Shown here one piece after another: positions 35,721 to 44,245 of a stretch of DNA of 64,000 nucleotides. The stretch covers positions 14,159-78,158 of the forward strand of contig JBGCGJ010000002.1 in NCBI GenBank assembly GCA_045110675.1, read 5' to 3'. Source of the DNA: JBALVT01 sp045110675. GTDB lineage: Bacteria > Pseudomonadota > Gammaproteobacteria > Pseudomonadales > Halieaceae. The stretch's first letter is position 1. Every line of letters starts with the position of its first letter. The translations under genes and the position numbers were made by a program. The notes below the pieces were generated by a model. It saw nothing but the letters and a program-made list of their open reading frames with translations, made no database searches and was not told the origin of the DNA.

Positions 35721-37436
35721 ATGAGAACGATCTACTCAATGGCATTAGCCGCCATCTTGTCCTTCGCCGGTGTGGTTTCCGCAGCAGATGAACTCATCGT
35801 CTACACCGCAAAAAAAATTATCACCATGGAACCGGCCGCACCGGAGGCCACTGCGGTTGCGGTACAAAATGGTCGGATAGTGGCGGTTGGATCACTGGAG
35901 TCAATGTCACCCTGGCTGGAAAGCAGAACCAGCAGCATTGATCGCAGCCTGGAAGATAAAGTTCTAATGCCGGGTTTTATCGAACCTCATGTGCACCCCT
36001 CCTTGCCTGCAGTCACTACGCAGTTCCCTTATTTGGCTCCGGATGATTGGACATTACCCACGGGAGAATTCCCCGGCGCCACTACACCCAAAGATTACGA
36101 GGTCGCCTTAAAGGCGCTGGTAGCCAAACACGACAACCCAGACGTTCCATTTATCGCCTGGGGCTACCACCCCCTTTGGCATGGTGACGTTTACAAAGAC
36201 ACCTTAAACAAATGGTTTCCCGAGCAAGCCGTGATGCTGTGGCATCGCTCTTTTCACGAAATTATTGGCAATAACGCGGCCTTCGAACTCCTTGGGGTGT
36301 CGGAAGCAGATACCAAAGGTCACGAAAAGGAAATCGACTGGAGTAGAGGCCACTTCTGGGAGAACGGCCTCAAAGCTATGTTCCCCAAAATGCCTTTCCT
36401 GCTCTCGCCAGAGCGTTTTGGTAAAGGGATGCAAAACTTTCTCGAGATGGCTCACAGCGGCGGGGTAACTACCGCATTGGATATGGGCACCGGTGTGTTT
36501 GGTTCACCCGAGGCGGAAATTAATTTGATACGCGCCACTGCGGAAGGCACCGAAGCTCCCACAAGAATCATCCTGACACCCATCATTAGCGATTTTTTAT
36601 CTCGCGGCAAAACTCCCGAGCAGGCGCTTGAAGAAATCGACGGTTGGCGGCAGGGCAACACTCGCCGCGTAATGATCGACCGCCATTTCAAACTCATGCT
36701 TGATGGGGCTATCTTTAGTGGCCTTTCGCAGATGGGACCACCGGGATACATCGACGGCCACCAAGGGCAGTGGATGGTACCGCCTGAAGTGAGCCTGCGA
36801 TGGGCCCGATTCTTTTGGAACGCAGGCTACAAATTGCACGCTCATACCAATGGTGACAAAAGCACTCAGGTGTTTCTAGATATTTTGCGCACCTTGCAAA
36901 ACGAAACTCCAAGAGTGGATCACCGATTTACCCTGGAGCACTTTGCCTACAGCACCGAAGACCAATCGAGAGCGCTCAAAGAACTCGGTGCCCTCGTGTC
37001 GGCAAACCCCTACTACCACTTCATCTTGTCCGATATCTACAGCGAAAAATGGCTCGGTCCGGATCGCGGCAAACAAATGGTCAGATTGGGCTCGCTCGCC
37101 AGACATCAAGTTCCGTTTACACTTCACTCCGACTCGCCTATGGCTCCCTTGTCACCACTCACCTTGGCTTGGACGGCAGTGAACCGAGTTACTATCAATG
37201 GCAATTTGAATGCGCCGGAAGAGCGAATATCGCTTGAAGCCGCAATGCGCGCGATTACCATCGACGCGGCCTGGGTGATCGGTTGGGAGAACGAAATTGG
37301 TTCGATTCGCGCTGGGAAAAAGGCGGATTTTACGGTTTTGGAAAGTGATCCTTATCGTGTTGGAGCCAAAAGACTAAAGGACGTGAAAGTTTGGGGCACT
37401 GTTTTCGAAGGAGAGGTTTATCCGGTAAAGCAATAG
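35721..37436 (+). CDS. Exported amidohydrolase, YtcJ-like
   Basis: This 571-residue protein has a signal peptide (MRTIYSMALAAILSFAGVVSA) and the Amidohydro_3 composite domain. The metal-binding HxH lies in MPGFIEPHVHPSL; a later His pair is in KLHAHTNGDKST, another His in FTLEHFAY, and the Asp in TLHSDSPMAPLSPL. The flanking beta-sandwich closes with SIRAGKKADFTVLESDP. It hydrolyses an unknown amide or cyclic amide outside the cytoplasm. It is 76 bases downstream of the gamma-glutamyltransferase, on the same strand, possibly cotranscribed. Confidence 0.9.
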   Translation: MRTIYSMALAAILSFAGVVSAADELIVYTAKKIITMEPAAPEATAVAVQNGRIVAVGSLESMSPWLESRTSSIDRSLEDKVLMPGFIEPHVHPSLPAVTTQFPYLAPDDWTLPTGEFPGATTPKDYEVALKALVAKHDNPDVPFIAWGYHPLWHGDVYKDTLNKWFPEQAVMLWHRSFHEIIGNNAAFELLGVSEADTKGHEKEIDWSRGHFWENGLKAMFPKMPFLLSPERFGKGMQNFLEMAHSGGVTTALDMGTGVFGSPEAEINLIRATAEGTEAPTRIILTPIISDFLSRGKTPEQALEEIDGWRQGNTRRVMIDRHFKLMLDGAIFSGLSQMGPPGYIDGHQGQWMVPPEVSLRWARFFWNAGYKLHAHTNGDKSTQVFLDILRTLQNETPRVDHRFTLEHFAYSTEDQSRALKELGALVSANPYYHFILSDIYSEKWLGPDRGKQMVRLGSLARHQVPFTLHSDSPMAPLSPLTLAWTAVNRVTINGNLNAPEERISLEAAMRAITIDAAWVIGWENEIGSIRAGKKADFTVLESDPYRVGAKRLKDVKVWGTVFEGEVYPVKQ

Positions 37437-37501
37437 CTCATTAGCATCCAGATGGCCCACGGAAGTCAGAATATTTGATTTACACTAGGGGCGAGAGTCG
37501 G

Positions 37502-37599
37502 TTTATAAAACTTCTTCTCAAGACCGTCAGCCGCAGGGACGCGGCTGCCGAGACTCCATGGATGGATTCACGTCGTGTCTTGAGAAGAAGTTTTATAAA
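37502..37599. mobile_element. MITE-like palindromic element with 23-bp perfect inverted ends
   Basis: Positions 37502-37524 and 37577-37599 are exact reverse complements (ends TTTATAAAACTTCTTCTC and the match on the other side). The 52-base core contains a second hairpin, CAGCCGC/GCGGCTG at 37528-37534 and 37541-37547, and a CCATGG palindrome at 37557-37562. I see no open frame and no obvious target-site duplication. The build (terminal inverted repeats plus inner stem, between genes) is that of a non-autonomous mobile element; similar core sequence is familiar from marine gammaproteobacterial intergenic repeats, from memory. A folded mRNA 3' end is the alternative. Confidence 0.6.
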
Positions 37600-37680
37600 T
37601 AGACGACAACGATGTCGATTGAAGCCAACAAATCAGTGGTCAAAATCAAGTTGGGTTGCGCTCATCCGCTTTAGGCACCG

Positions 37681-37701
37681 ACAATCTAAAAAGATTGTTT
37701 T
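37681..37701 (+). terminator. Weak candidate terminator
   Basis: ACAATCT/AGATTGT (37681-37687 and 37692-37698) form a 7-bp AT-rich stem with a 4-base loop, followed by TTT. It lies 244 bases after the amidohydrolase gene and 26 bases before the convergent DUF2288 stop. A second small stem AGCCT/AGGCT follows. The AT-rich stem makes it a weak candidate. Confidence 0.3.
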
Positions 37702-37726
37702 CGGGAGTCAGCCTTTCGAACAGGCT

Positions 37727-38035
37727 CTATATAGATTTTAATTGCACCAAGACCCAAGGCGGTGCGACCACCGCCCAAAAAGATTCGTTTAATTCATACC
37801 ATCGAAGAGCATCGGTCTCGCTTACAGGAGCGATATCTCCCTGTGCAATCCAATCCTGAAATTGATCGATGTTATCCATCCCTAACTGCACCGCAACCTC
37901 GACCAAATCCAGGGATTCACCGACGTAAATAACGCTACCGTGCGCGTAATAAGTCTGTAAATCATGCCATTGAATGGAAGCGGTCTGGTCGTGGTATTCC
38001 CTGCGCAGTAAAGCCTCTCGCTCCGCATCAGCCAT
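37727..38035 (-). CDS. DUF2288 family protein
   Basis: Starting at the ATG at 38033-38035 gives 102 residues with the DUF2288 pattern: SIQWHDLQTYYAHGSVIYVG, LDLVEVAVQLG, DWIAQGDIAPVSETDALRW and a hydrophobic ending. Function is unknown. The start overlaps the 3' end of the metallo-hydrolase gene by eight bases, so it is probably translated by reinitiation. Longer upstream frame lies wholly within that gene and is rejected. Confidence 0.85.
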   Translation of the reverse strand: MADAEREALLRREYHDQTASIQWHDLQTYYAHGSVIYVGESLDLVEVAVQLGMDNIDQFQDWIAQGDIAPVSETDALRWYELNESFWAVVAPPWVLVQLKSI

Positions 38036-38678
38036 AATTGGGGTCTGCCACAAACGGGTTGGTTCTGCGCTCTTGGCCAAAAGTGGAAGTCGGGCCGTGG
38101 CCGGGAACAAAGGTGATGTCATCGCCCAGCGGGAAAAGCTTGTCTCGAATACTCGAAATCAATTGCTCGTGATTACCACGGGGGAAATCTGTTCTGCCGA
38201 TTGAACCCTGAAAAATCACATCGCCCACCCAGGCCACCTTCTGTTTTTCATAGACAAAAACCACGTGTCCCGGCGTGTGGCCCGGGCAGTGGAACACTTT
38301 TAAACTCTGTTCGCCAACGGTGACAACGTCGCCTTCTTCAAGCCAGCGATCAGGCACAAAAGCCTCCGCGTGGGGGAAGCCCGACATTTTGCAAGATTCA
38401 GGTAGTTTATCGATCCAGAAACCATCCTCCCGGTGAGGACCCTCAATCGGCACTGCCAATTGTTTACGCAACACATCGGATGCGGCACAGTGATCCATAT
38501 GGCCATGAGTGAGTATGATCTTCTCGATGGCGGCTCCCATCTTTTCCACAGCGGCGAGGATGTTGTTAATATCGCCTCCAGGATCGACAATTGCCGCGCG
38601 GCCACTCTCCTGACATTTAACAATACTGCAGTTTTGTTGATACGCCGTGACCGGCACGATGGTTACCTGGATGGACAT
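38028..38678 (-). CDS. Metallo-beta-lactamase fold hydrolase, glyoxalase II-like (YcbL type)
   Basis: This 216-residue enzyme has the dinuclear metal motif THGHMDHCAA, a second ligand set FHCPGHTPGHVVF, GDVIFQGSIGRTDFP with the bridging Asp, and the final ligand VPGHGPTSTFGQER. It lacks the C-terminal substrate domain of GloB, which places it with the compact YcbL-like group able to hydrolyse S-lactoylglutathione or related thioesters. It overlaps the DUF2288 gene downstream and is 21 bases from the DAACS gene stop, in the same direction. Confidence 0.92.
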   Translation of the reverse strand: MSIQVTIVPVTAYQQNCSIVKCQESGRAAIVDPGGDINNILAAVEKMGAAIEKIILTHGHMDHCAASDVLRKQLAVPIEGPHREDGFWIDKLPESCKMSGFPHAEAFVPDRWLEEGDVVTVGEQSLKVFHCPGHTPGHVVFVYEKQKVAWVGDVIFQGSIGRTDFPRGNHEQLISSIRDKLFPLGDDITFVPGHGPTSTFGQERRTNPFVADPNYG

Positions 38679-38698
38679 TGATACAGCCTTTTACGCTT

Positions 38699-40009
38699 TT
38701 ATGTAGCTGGGGTCGCCACTAACTCTTCGTTTTGCGGACCCAGATCAGCTTTTGGATTGAGGTACACGCCCTCGTCGAATTGATTTTCACTTTTGCCAAC
38801 GATCACTGAGACCGTCGCATCTCCGGTGACATTAACCGCGGTACGCACCATATCCAGTAGACGATCCACGCCAATAATTAAGGCTATTCCCTCAACCGGC
38901 AAGCCGGCCTGCTCAAGCACCATGGCTAGCGTTATCAATCCGACTCCCGGTACAGCTGCGGTTCCGATAGATGCCAACGTCGCAGTAAGAATCACGGTAA
39001 GGAAGGCTGTCGCCGTCAAATCCACCCCGTATACCTGCGCTATAAAAACGGTGGCGACACCCTGCATGATGGCCGTACCGTCCATGTTAATGGTCGCGCC
39101 CATCGGAACCGTAAAGCCCGCTACCGTATTGTGCACTCCTAAACGACGCTCAACCGTGCGAAGTGTAATTGGCAAGGTCGCTCCAGACGAGGCGGTACTG
39201 AAAGCAAAGGCCCAAACAGAGCGCATTTTACTGATCATAATTGCCGGCGATAGCCCGGTGAAAGCCTTCAATAAAAAGGGATAAACCACCAGCGCGTGAA
39301 TCAAGAGTACCGCAAGCACAGTCAGGAAGTAGGCCCCCAGATCAATAATTGCCGCGATGCCCATATTGGCAAACAGCTTTGCCAGCAGAGCAAAAACACC
39401 GTAGGGAGCGAGCGCCATCATCAAATCGACCATCTTCATTACGATGGTTTCCATATCTCGGAAGAACTGCGCTATACGCTTACCTTGTTCACCCGCGTGA
39501 GAAATCGCATATCCAAGCAGCAGAGAGAACATTATGATCTGCAACATTTTGCCATCGGCCATAGCGGCAAAGGGGTTTGACGGGAAAATATCCACTAACA
39601 CATCAACTAAAGGCGGAGGAGCAGCAGCTTGAAAACTGGCTTCGCCGGTTAACTCAACATGGGTTCCGGGGCCAATCATCACCGCAAAGAAAAGTGCCAT
39701 GCTGATCGCGATTGCGGTAGTAGCGAGGTAAAAGAGCAGTGTCTTGCCAGCGATAGGACCCATTCGTGCGCTGTCGCCCAGTGAACTGGAACCGCAAATC
39801 AGAGATACCATCACCAGTGGCACTACCAACAGCTTCAACGACGCTACGAAGACCCGACCGACCAAATCAAACAGCCCGTCGATCAAGAAATTCTGAACAA
39901 ACTGATGAACAGATGCTGCAACCCCGGTGCTGTGAAGCACAAGATTGAGTAGCGAGCCCAGTAAAATACCCGCGACCATGGCAATCAAAATTCTGTTGGT
40001 TAAGCTCAC
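38699..40009 (-). CDS. Dicarboxylate/amino acid:cation symporter (DAACS family)
   Basis: The GTG at 40007-40009, seven bases after GGAG, gives 436 residues. It is a GltP/GltPh-like inner-membrane carrier: re-entrant loop AFSTASSGATLPITLRTVE (HP1), the TM7 motif GATINMDGTA that coordinates sodium and the substrate, TLASIGTAAVPGVG (HP2) and the TM8 segment DRLLDMVRTAVNVTGDA whose Asp and Asn contact the substrate. The Arg in DMVRT suits an acidic substrate such as glutamate, aspartate or a C4-dicarboxylate. Its start overlaps the lipoprotein stop by four bases (GTGA). Confidence 0.93.
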   Translation of the reverse strand: MSLTNRILIAMVAGILLGSLLNLVLHSTGVAASVHQFVQNFLIDGLFDLVGRVFVASLKLLVVPLVMVSLICGSSSLGDSARMGPIAGKTLLFYLATTAIAISMALFFAVMIGPGTHVELTGEASFQAAAPPPLVDVLVDIFPSNPFAAMADGKMLQIIMFSLLLGYAISHAGEQGKRIAQFFRDMETIVMKMVDLMMALAPYGVFALLAKLFANMGIAAIIDLGAYFLTVLAVLLIHALVVYPFLLKAFTGLSPAIMISKMRSVWAFAFSTASSGATLPITLRTVERRLGVHNTVAGFTVPMGATINMDGTAIMQGVATVFIAQVYGVDLTATAFLTVILTATLASIGTAAVPGVGLITLAMVLEQAGLPVEGIALIIGVDRLLDMVRTAVNVTGDATVSVIVGKSENQFDEGVYLNPKADLGPQNEELVATPAT

Positions 40010-40272
40010 TGGATTTCTCCGTCGTTTGCACCAATGGGGCATGTGCCGGGTACATAACTGACGACAGCGTCATCGGCGCAAGCGTTACATCCGGACGAAT
40101 AGTCCTTTACTGTTCCAACCGCGAGAGTTCCGCACACCGGAGAATACTCCATAGTGCAGACCTGTGGACGGGGCGTGTTACAGACTTGGACTAAACTCGG
40201 CGGGGATGGTTCGGTAGTGCCGCAACCGGCACAGAGGATAAGTAACAATAATGCACCCGCGATCAACCGCAT
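40006..40272 (-). CDS. Small Kazal-like Cys-rich lipoprotein
   Basis: Starting at the ATG at 40270-40272 (GGAGA upstream) gives an 88-residue precursor with a lipoprotein signal ending LILCAGC, so it should be lipidated at that Cys. The mature part has CNTPRPQVCTMEYSPVCG and SSGCNACADD then a final Cys, the cysteine order of Kazal-type protease inhibitor domains, with an irregular spacing. A periplasmic protease inhibitor or disulfide-stabilised binding module is inferred. It ends overlapping the symporter gene, so the two are made together. Confidence 0.75.
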   Translation of the reverse strand: MRLIAGALLLLILCAGCGTTEPSPPSLVQVCNTPRPQVCTMEYSPVCGTLAVGTVKDYSSGCNACADDAVVSYVPGTCPIGANDGEIQ

Positions 40273-40887
40273 CGAGGTCTCCAATTTTTATTAAGGCATA
40301 GCAGAAGTGGAAGACTAGCACTGAAGAGAGATAAACGCAGCTCTCTTGCGTGATACCAACGGTTAAGCCACATCAAGGCACATCTCCTTCTGCGCTGATT
40401 CAATCGACCTGGTAGAGCTTCTTCTGCTGCCGACCACACGTTTCCTGGCGCAAATGGTTTTGATTGCCGTAAACGGGTTCGTACACACCTCGCACTAGCG
40501 GGCTCAAATGCTGGATAAAGCAAGTGTGGAGGAGAAAGCTGCTCATTTTTTGATCAGTAAAGGCAAATATCAGCGCGTTTCTTGCGTTTGGTTTTCAACA
40601 TCGCTAGAGTCGAAAGCGTTGTCAGTGGTAGCTGTACCAGGTCGATTACTTACCCGAGTGGTTAGTAGCGCGGGCAAGTGACCTCCATATAGGCCCTTTG
40701 GGATAAGTGGAGTTCGAATGCGAAGAGGTATAACAGTAACGCCATTATGCCGACAGATCGCCTTCAGCGACCTGCCAGGATTCCTTTTGTTTTCCAGTTT
40801 AGTCCCTGAGTTCAAAACGCGGGACGACGAACAACCCCCATTTAATTCATCCACTGCGCACACGATGCAAGTTGCGAGGTCGCCAGC
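40273..40887. other. Gene-poor 615-base region upstream of the nuo operon
   Basis: This divergent intergenic region should contain the promoters of nuoA and of the lipoprotein-symporter pair. Open frames in it (up to 97 codons, either strand) have no family features and no reliable ribosome sites. One 7-bp stem, AAGAGAG/CTCTCTT, lies at 40324-40347. I see no RNA gene, repeat array or consensus promoter. It may hold decayed coding sequence, but I cannot identify it. Confidence 0.5.
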
Positions 40888-41292
40888 TTGAACGAAGCCA
40901 GCACTTCACTTTGGCCCTTTGTCGTTTACGCGCTAGCCGTATTAGCACTAGTTGCCACTATGCTGGGCCTGTCCTTCATCTTGGGGCAGAAAAGGGCTAA
41001 CAGTGCAACGAATATGCCATTCGAGTCGGGTGTTTTATCCGTGGGCACGCCGCAAATACACATGTCGGCTGAGTTTTATCTTATCGCCATATTCTTTGTG
41101 ATCTTCGATCTGGAAACGGTTTTCATCTTCGCCTGGGCCGTTGCATTCTTCGAATTGGGCTGGAACGGATTTTTCGCTATCAGCGCTTTCATTTTTATCC
41201 TGGGAGTCGCTTTAGTCTATGAGCTGCGCTCTGGGGCTCTGGATTGGGGAATCAAATCGCGAACCGGACTTGCCGAGAGAGAGCACGACTGA
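40888..41292 (+). CDS. nuoA: NADH-quinone oxidoreductase subunit A
   Basis: This 134-residue three-helix subunit opens the Complex I operon. Its loop ANSATNMPFESGVLSVG has the family cysteine position replaced by Ser in the E-S-G motif, as in other gammaproteobacterial NuoA. Helix 2 holds FFVIFDLETVFIFAWAV with conserved Asp and Glu near the quinone channel. The start is a TTG, supported by GAGGT seven bases upstream. The TGA stop overlaps the nuoB ATG by one base. Confidence 0.96.
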   Translation: MNEASTSLWPFVVYALAVLALVATMLGLSFILGQKRANSATNMPFESGVLSVGTPQIHMSAEFYLIAIFFVIFDLETVFIFAWAVAFFELGWNGFFAISAFIFILGVALVYELRSGALDWGIKSRTGLAEREHD

Positions 41293-41933
41293 TGGAGTGG
41301 AATCTTAGTAAACCCGAGGATGTCATCGCCAGTGCTCCAGGCGGAGCGGAAAGTATTGAAGAGCAGGTAAAACGCAATCTCGCCTTCGCCAAGCTTGAAG
41401 ATCTGGTTGCATGGGGAAGAGCCCACTCTCTGTGGCCCTTCAACTTTGGCCTATCATGCTGCTACGTCGAGATGGCCACTTCATTCACCAGCCGGCATGA
41501 CATTGCCCGCTTCGGTTCAGAGGTGATTCGAGCAACACCCCGGCAGGCCGATTTAATGGTGATCTCCGGAACCGTGTTTCGCAAGATGGCGCCAGTGGTG
41601 CAGCACCTCTACGATCAGTTGCTCGAACCGCGATGGATTATTTCCATGGGCTCATGCGCCAATTCCGGAGGCATGTACGATATCTACAGCGTGGTCCAAG
41701 GCGTTGACAAATTTATACCGGTTGACGTCTATGTACCCGGCTGTCCACCGCGACCAGAGGCGCTGATGCAAGGCCTGACGATGCTGCAGGACTCCATAGA
41801 AAAAGAGCGACGCCCACTGAGCTGGGTAGCGGGAGATCAACGCGTTATCAAACCAAACATGCCATCGCAGCGAGACTTGCTGCAAGAAGATCGAAATCGG
41901 GCGAACGAACTTCGCTCTCCGGACGGGGTATAG
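41292..41933 (+). CDS. nuoB: NADH-quinone oxidoreductase subunit B
   Basis: This 213-residue peripheral-arm subunit carries cluster N2, which passes electrons to quinone. Ligands are the adjacent C56-C57 (LSCCYVEM), C122 (GSCANSGG) and C151 (PGCPPRPE). The start at 41292 uses the TGATG junction with nuoA. The C-terminal extension after VAGDQRV is polar and slightly longer than minimal NuoB proteins. Confidence 0.97.
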   Translation: MEWNLSKPEDVIASAPGGAESIEEQVKRNLAFAKLEDLVAWGRAHSLWPFNFGLSCCYVEMATSFTSRHDIARFGSEVIRATPRQADLMVISGTVFRKMAPVVQHLYDQLLEPRWIISMGSCANSGGMYDIYSVVQGVDKFIPVDVYVPGCPPRPEALMQGLTMLQDSIEKERRPLSWVAGDQRVIKPNMPSQRDLLQEDRNRANELRSPDGV

Positions 41934-41994
41934 CGAACGAGATAATTCCAGTTGGAAAAACAAGTACAGGGCCTTACCGGCCCCGGGAAGAGCA

Positions 41995-43743
41995 ATGCTG
42001 AACGCGCAGATGTCAAACAGCAGCACTACAGTGGACGATTTGTTCGCCCACTTCGGTGCTGCTGTATTTGACCCGCAGCCCTCGGCAGACCAAACCCCCA
42101 CGCTTTGGGTTGGGCGCAGCAAGCTGATCGATGTTCTCACACACTTAAAACTACAATTCCCCATGTTGCTTGATTTGTTCGCGGTGGACGAACGATTGCG
42201 AGAGCACAAGCCTGCCGCCGCTGCGGACTTCACCGTAATCTACCATCTGATGAGCTTCGCTCCGGTGGAAGAAATTAGAATTAAAGTTGCCGTATCCATT
42301 TCTGATATTTGCGTGCCATCCATTGTTTCCATTTGGCCCAATGCCAACTGGTACGAACGCGAAGCCTGGGATATGTACGGCGTGGAATTCAGCGGACACC
42401 CCAACTTGAGGCGTATATTGTTACCTCCGACCTGGGAGGGGCACGCACTCCGTAAAGATCACCCCGCCCGGGCGACAGAAATGGAGCCCTTCAGCCTCGA
42501 CGCCGAAAAACAGGATCAGGAACAAGAAGCGCTAATGTTCCGGCCTGAAGATTGGGGTATGGCATGCTCGACACCAAATACAGAATTCATGTTTCTCAAC
42601 CTGGGCCCGAATCACCCCTCTGTACACGGCGTTTTTCGAATCGCGCTGCAACTCGACGGCGAAGTCGTAGTGGACTCAGTACCCGATATTGGCTATCACC
42701 ATCGCGGTGCGGAAAAAATGGGGGAGCGCCAAACCTGGGCTTCTTACATGCCCTATACAGACCGCATAGATTACCTCGGCGGCGTGATGAACAACATGGC
42801 CTACGTCATGGCCGTGGAGCAGCTGGCCGACGTAAAAGTGCCCGATCGTGCCAAAGTCATACGAATTATGATGGCCGAGTTGTTTCGCATTTCCAGCCAT
42901 CTGGTTTTTTACGGCACTTTTGCTCAGGACGTCGGGCAAATGTCGCCGGTGTTTTACATGTTTGCCGATCGCGAAAGACTGCTTGGCATTGTCGAGGCGG
43001 TCACGGGCGGGCGCATGCATCCCGCCTGGTTCCGGATAGGCGGCGTGGCACAAGATTTGCCGATAGGTTGGGACAAAATGGTAAGCGAGTTCATCGATTC
43101 GATGCCCACCCGCCTGAACCACTATCAAAAGATGGCAATGGACAACAGTGTTCTGAAGCAACGCACAATTGGAATCGGTGCCTACAACACAGAAGAAGCT
43201 TTGGAATGGGGAATTACCGGACCGAATTTGCGCGCCACTGGAATGGATTGGGATTTGCGCCGCGACCGTCCCTATGGTGGCTACGACCAATTCGACTTCG
43301 AAGTTCCTGTTGGGAGCAAAGGCGACTGTTACGACAGAGCGGTAGTGCGAATCGAAGAAATTCGCCAGAGCCTGCATATTATTCGCCAATGCATGGACAA
43401 CATGCCCGAGGGTCCATACAAGAGCGAGCACCGGCTAACGACCCCGCCGCCGAAAGAGCAAACCCTGCAGGATATCGAAACCCTGATACACCATTTTCTA
43501 AATGTGAGTTGGGGACCGGTAATGCCGGAAGGAGAAGCCTCATTCCCGATTGAAGCAACCAAGGGTATCAATAACTATCATCTGATAAGCGATGGCGGAA
43601 CAAGCTCCTATCGCACACGAATAAGAACGCCTTCTTTTCCAGCTCTGCAGCAAATACCGTTGATCAGCAACGGCTTAATGATTCCTGACTTAATCGCAAT
43701 TATCGCCAGTATCGATTTTGTAATGGCGGATGTGGATCGGTGA
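41995..43743 (+). CDS. nuoC: Fused NADH-quinone oxidoreductase subunit C/D
   Basis: This 582-residue fusion joins the 30-kDa NuoC domain (about 1-185, with WYEREAWDMYGVEFSGHPNL RR split) to the 49-kDa NuoD domain (about 195-582, with LGPNHPSVHGVFRIALQLDG and the quinone-pocket HRGAEKMGERQ). NuoC and NuoD line the ubiquinone site in the peripheral arm. The fusion is typical of gammaproteobacteria such as E. coli and Pseudomonas. GGGAAGAG precedes the ATG. The 61-base gap after nuoB is the largest within the operon. Confidence 0.97.
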   Translation: MLNAQMSNSSTTVDDLFAHFGAAVFDPQPSADQTPTLWVGRSKLIDVLTHLKLQFPMLLDLFAVDERLREHKPAAAADFTVIYHLMSFAPVEEIRIKVAVSISDICVPSIVSIWPNANWYEREAWDMYGVEFSGHPNLRRILLPPTWEGHALRKDHPARATEMEPFSLDAEKQDQEQEALMFRPEDWGMACSTPNTEFMFLNLGPNHPSVHGVFRIALQLDGEVVVDSVPDIGYHHRGAEKMGERQTWASYMPYTDRIDYLGGVMNNMAYVMAVEQLADVKVPDRAKVIRIMMAELFRISSHLVFYGTFAQDVGQMSPVFYMFADRERLLGIVEAVTGGRMHPAWFRIGGVAQDLPIGWDKMVSEFIDSMPTRLNHYQKMAMDNSVLKQRTIGIGAYNTEEALEWGITGPNLRATGMDWDLRRDRPYGGYDQFDFEVPVGSKGDCYDRAVVRIEEIRQSLHIIRQCMDNMPEGPYKSEHRLTTPPPKEQTLQDIETLIHHFLNVSWGPVMPEGEASFPIEATKGINNYHLISDGGTSSYRTRIRTPSFPALQQIPLISNGLMIPDLIAIIASIDFVMADVDR

Positions 43744-43747
43744 TGAT

Positions 43748-44245
43748 ATGAGCAATCAACTGATTCCCGTTTTGAGCGACGCCGAACTTCACGAGATTGA
43801 TCGAGAGATTTCCCACGCACCCTATCGGCATGCAGTGGCAATTGATGCACTGAAAATTGTTCAGTCACATCGGGGTTGGGTGTCCGATGAAAGCCTCAAA
43901 GCCATCGCGCGCCATCTGGAAATGTCGGCGGAAGAACTGGACGGTATTGCCACATTCTACAATTTGATTTTTCGCAGACCGGTGGGTGAAAAAGTCATTT
44001 TACTTTGTAACAGTGTGACCTGCTGGATCAAGGGCTATGAAAAGCTGGAACAACAGATTGGCGAACAACTTGGAGTCTCCCTCGGTGAAACCACTGCTGA
44101 CAATCAATATACCTTCTTGCCAGTAACCTGCCTTGGAGCCTGCGACAAAGCTCCTGTGATGATGGTCGGAGACGACTTACACGAAAACATTGATGCAGCG
44201 GACCTGTCGAAGATCTTCAGATCGAAGAAGGAGGCCCAAGCGTGA
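43748..44245 (+). CDS. nuoE: NADH-quinone oxidoreductase subunit E
   Basis: This 165-residue thioredoxin-like subunit holds the 2Fe-2S cluster N1a through C87, C92, C128 and C132 (CNSVTC and CLGACDKAPV). It supports NADH oxidation with NuoF and NuoG. The ATG lies four bases after the nuoCD stop. The end overlaps the nuoF GTG by four bases. Confidence 0.96.
   Translation: MSNQLIPVLSDAELHEIDREISHAPYRHAVAIDALKIVQSHRGWVSDESLKAIARHLEMSAEELDGIATFYNLIFRRPVGEKVILLCNSVTCWIKGYEKLEQQIGEQLGVSLGETTADNQYTFLPVTCLGACDKAPVMMVGDDLHENIDAADLSKIFRSKKEAQA

Noticed and set aside
40263..40373. 36-codon minus-strand frame (MWLNRWYHAREL) ahead of the Kazal-like lipoprotein
   Set aside because: There is an AAGGAG about 10 bases upstream, but the product has no family, and it overlaps the lipoprotein start by only 10 bases; likely chance.
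40508..40681. Small plus-strand frame starting MLDKASVEEKAAHFL before nuoA
   Set aside because: 57 codons with no ribosome site and no known family; too weak to call.
42676..43431. Long minus-strand open frame (251 codons) inside nuoCD
   Set aside because: It is fully antisense to the conserved NuoD coding region, is His/Ala-rich in the way of antisense frames, and has no family features.
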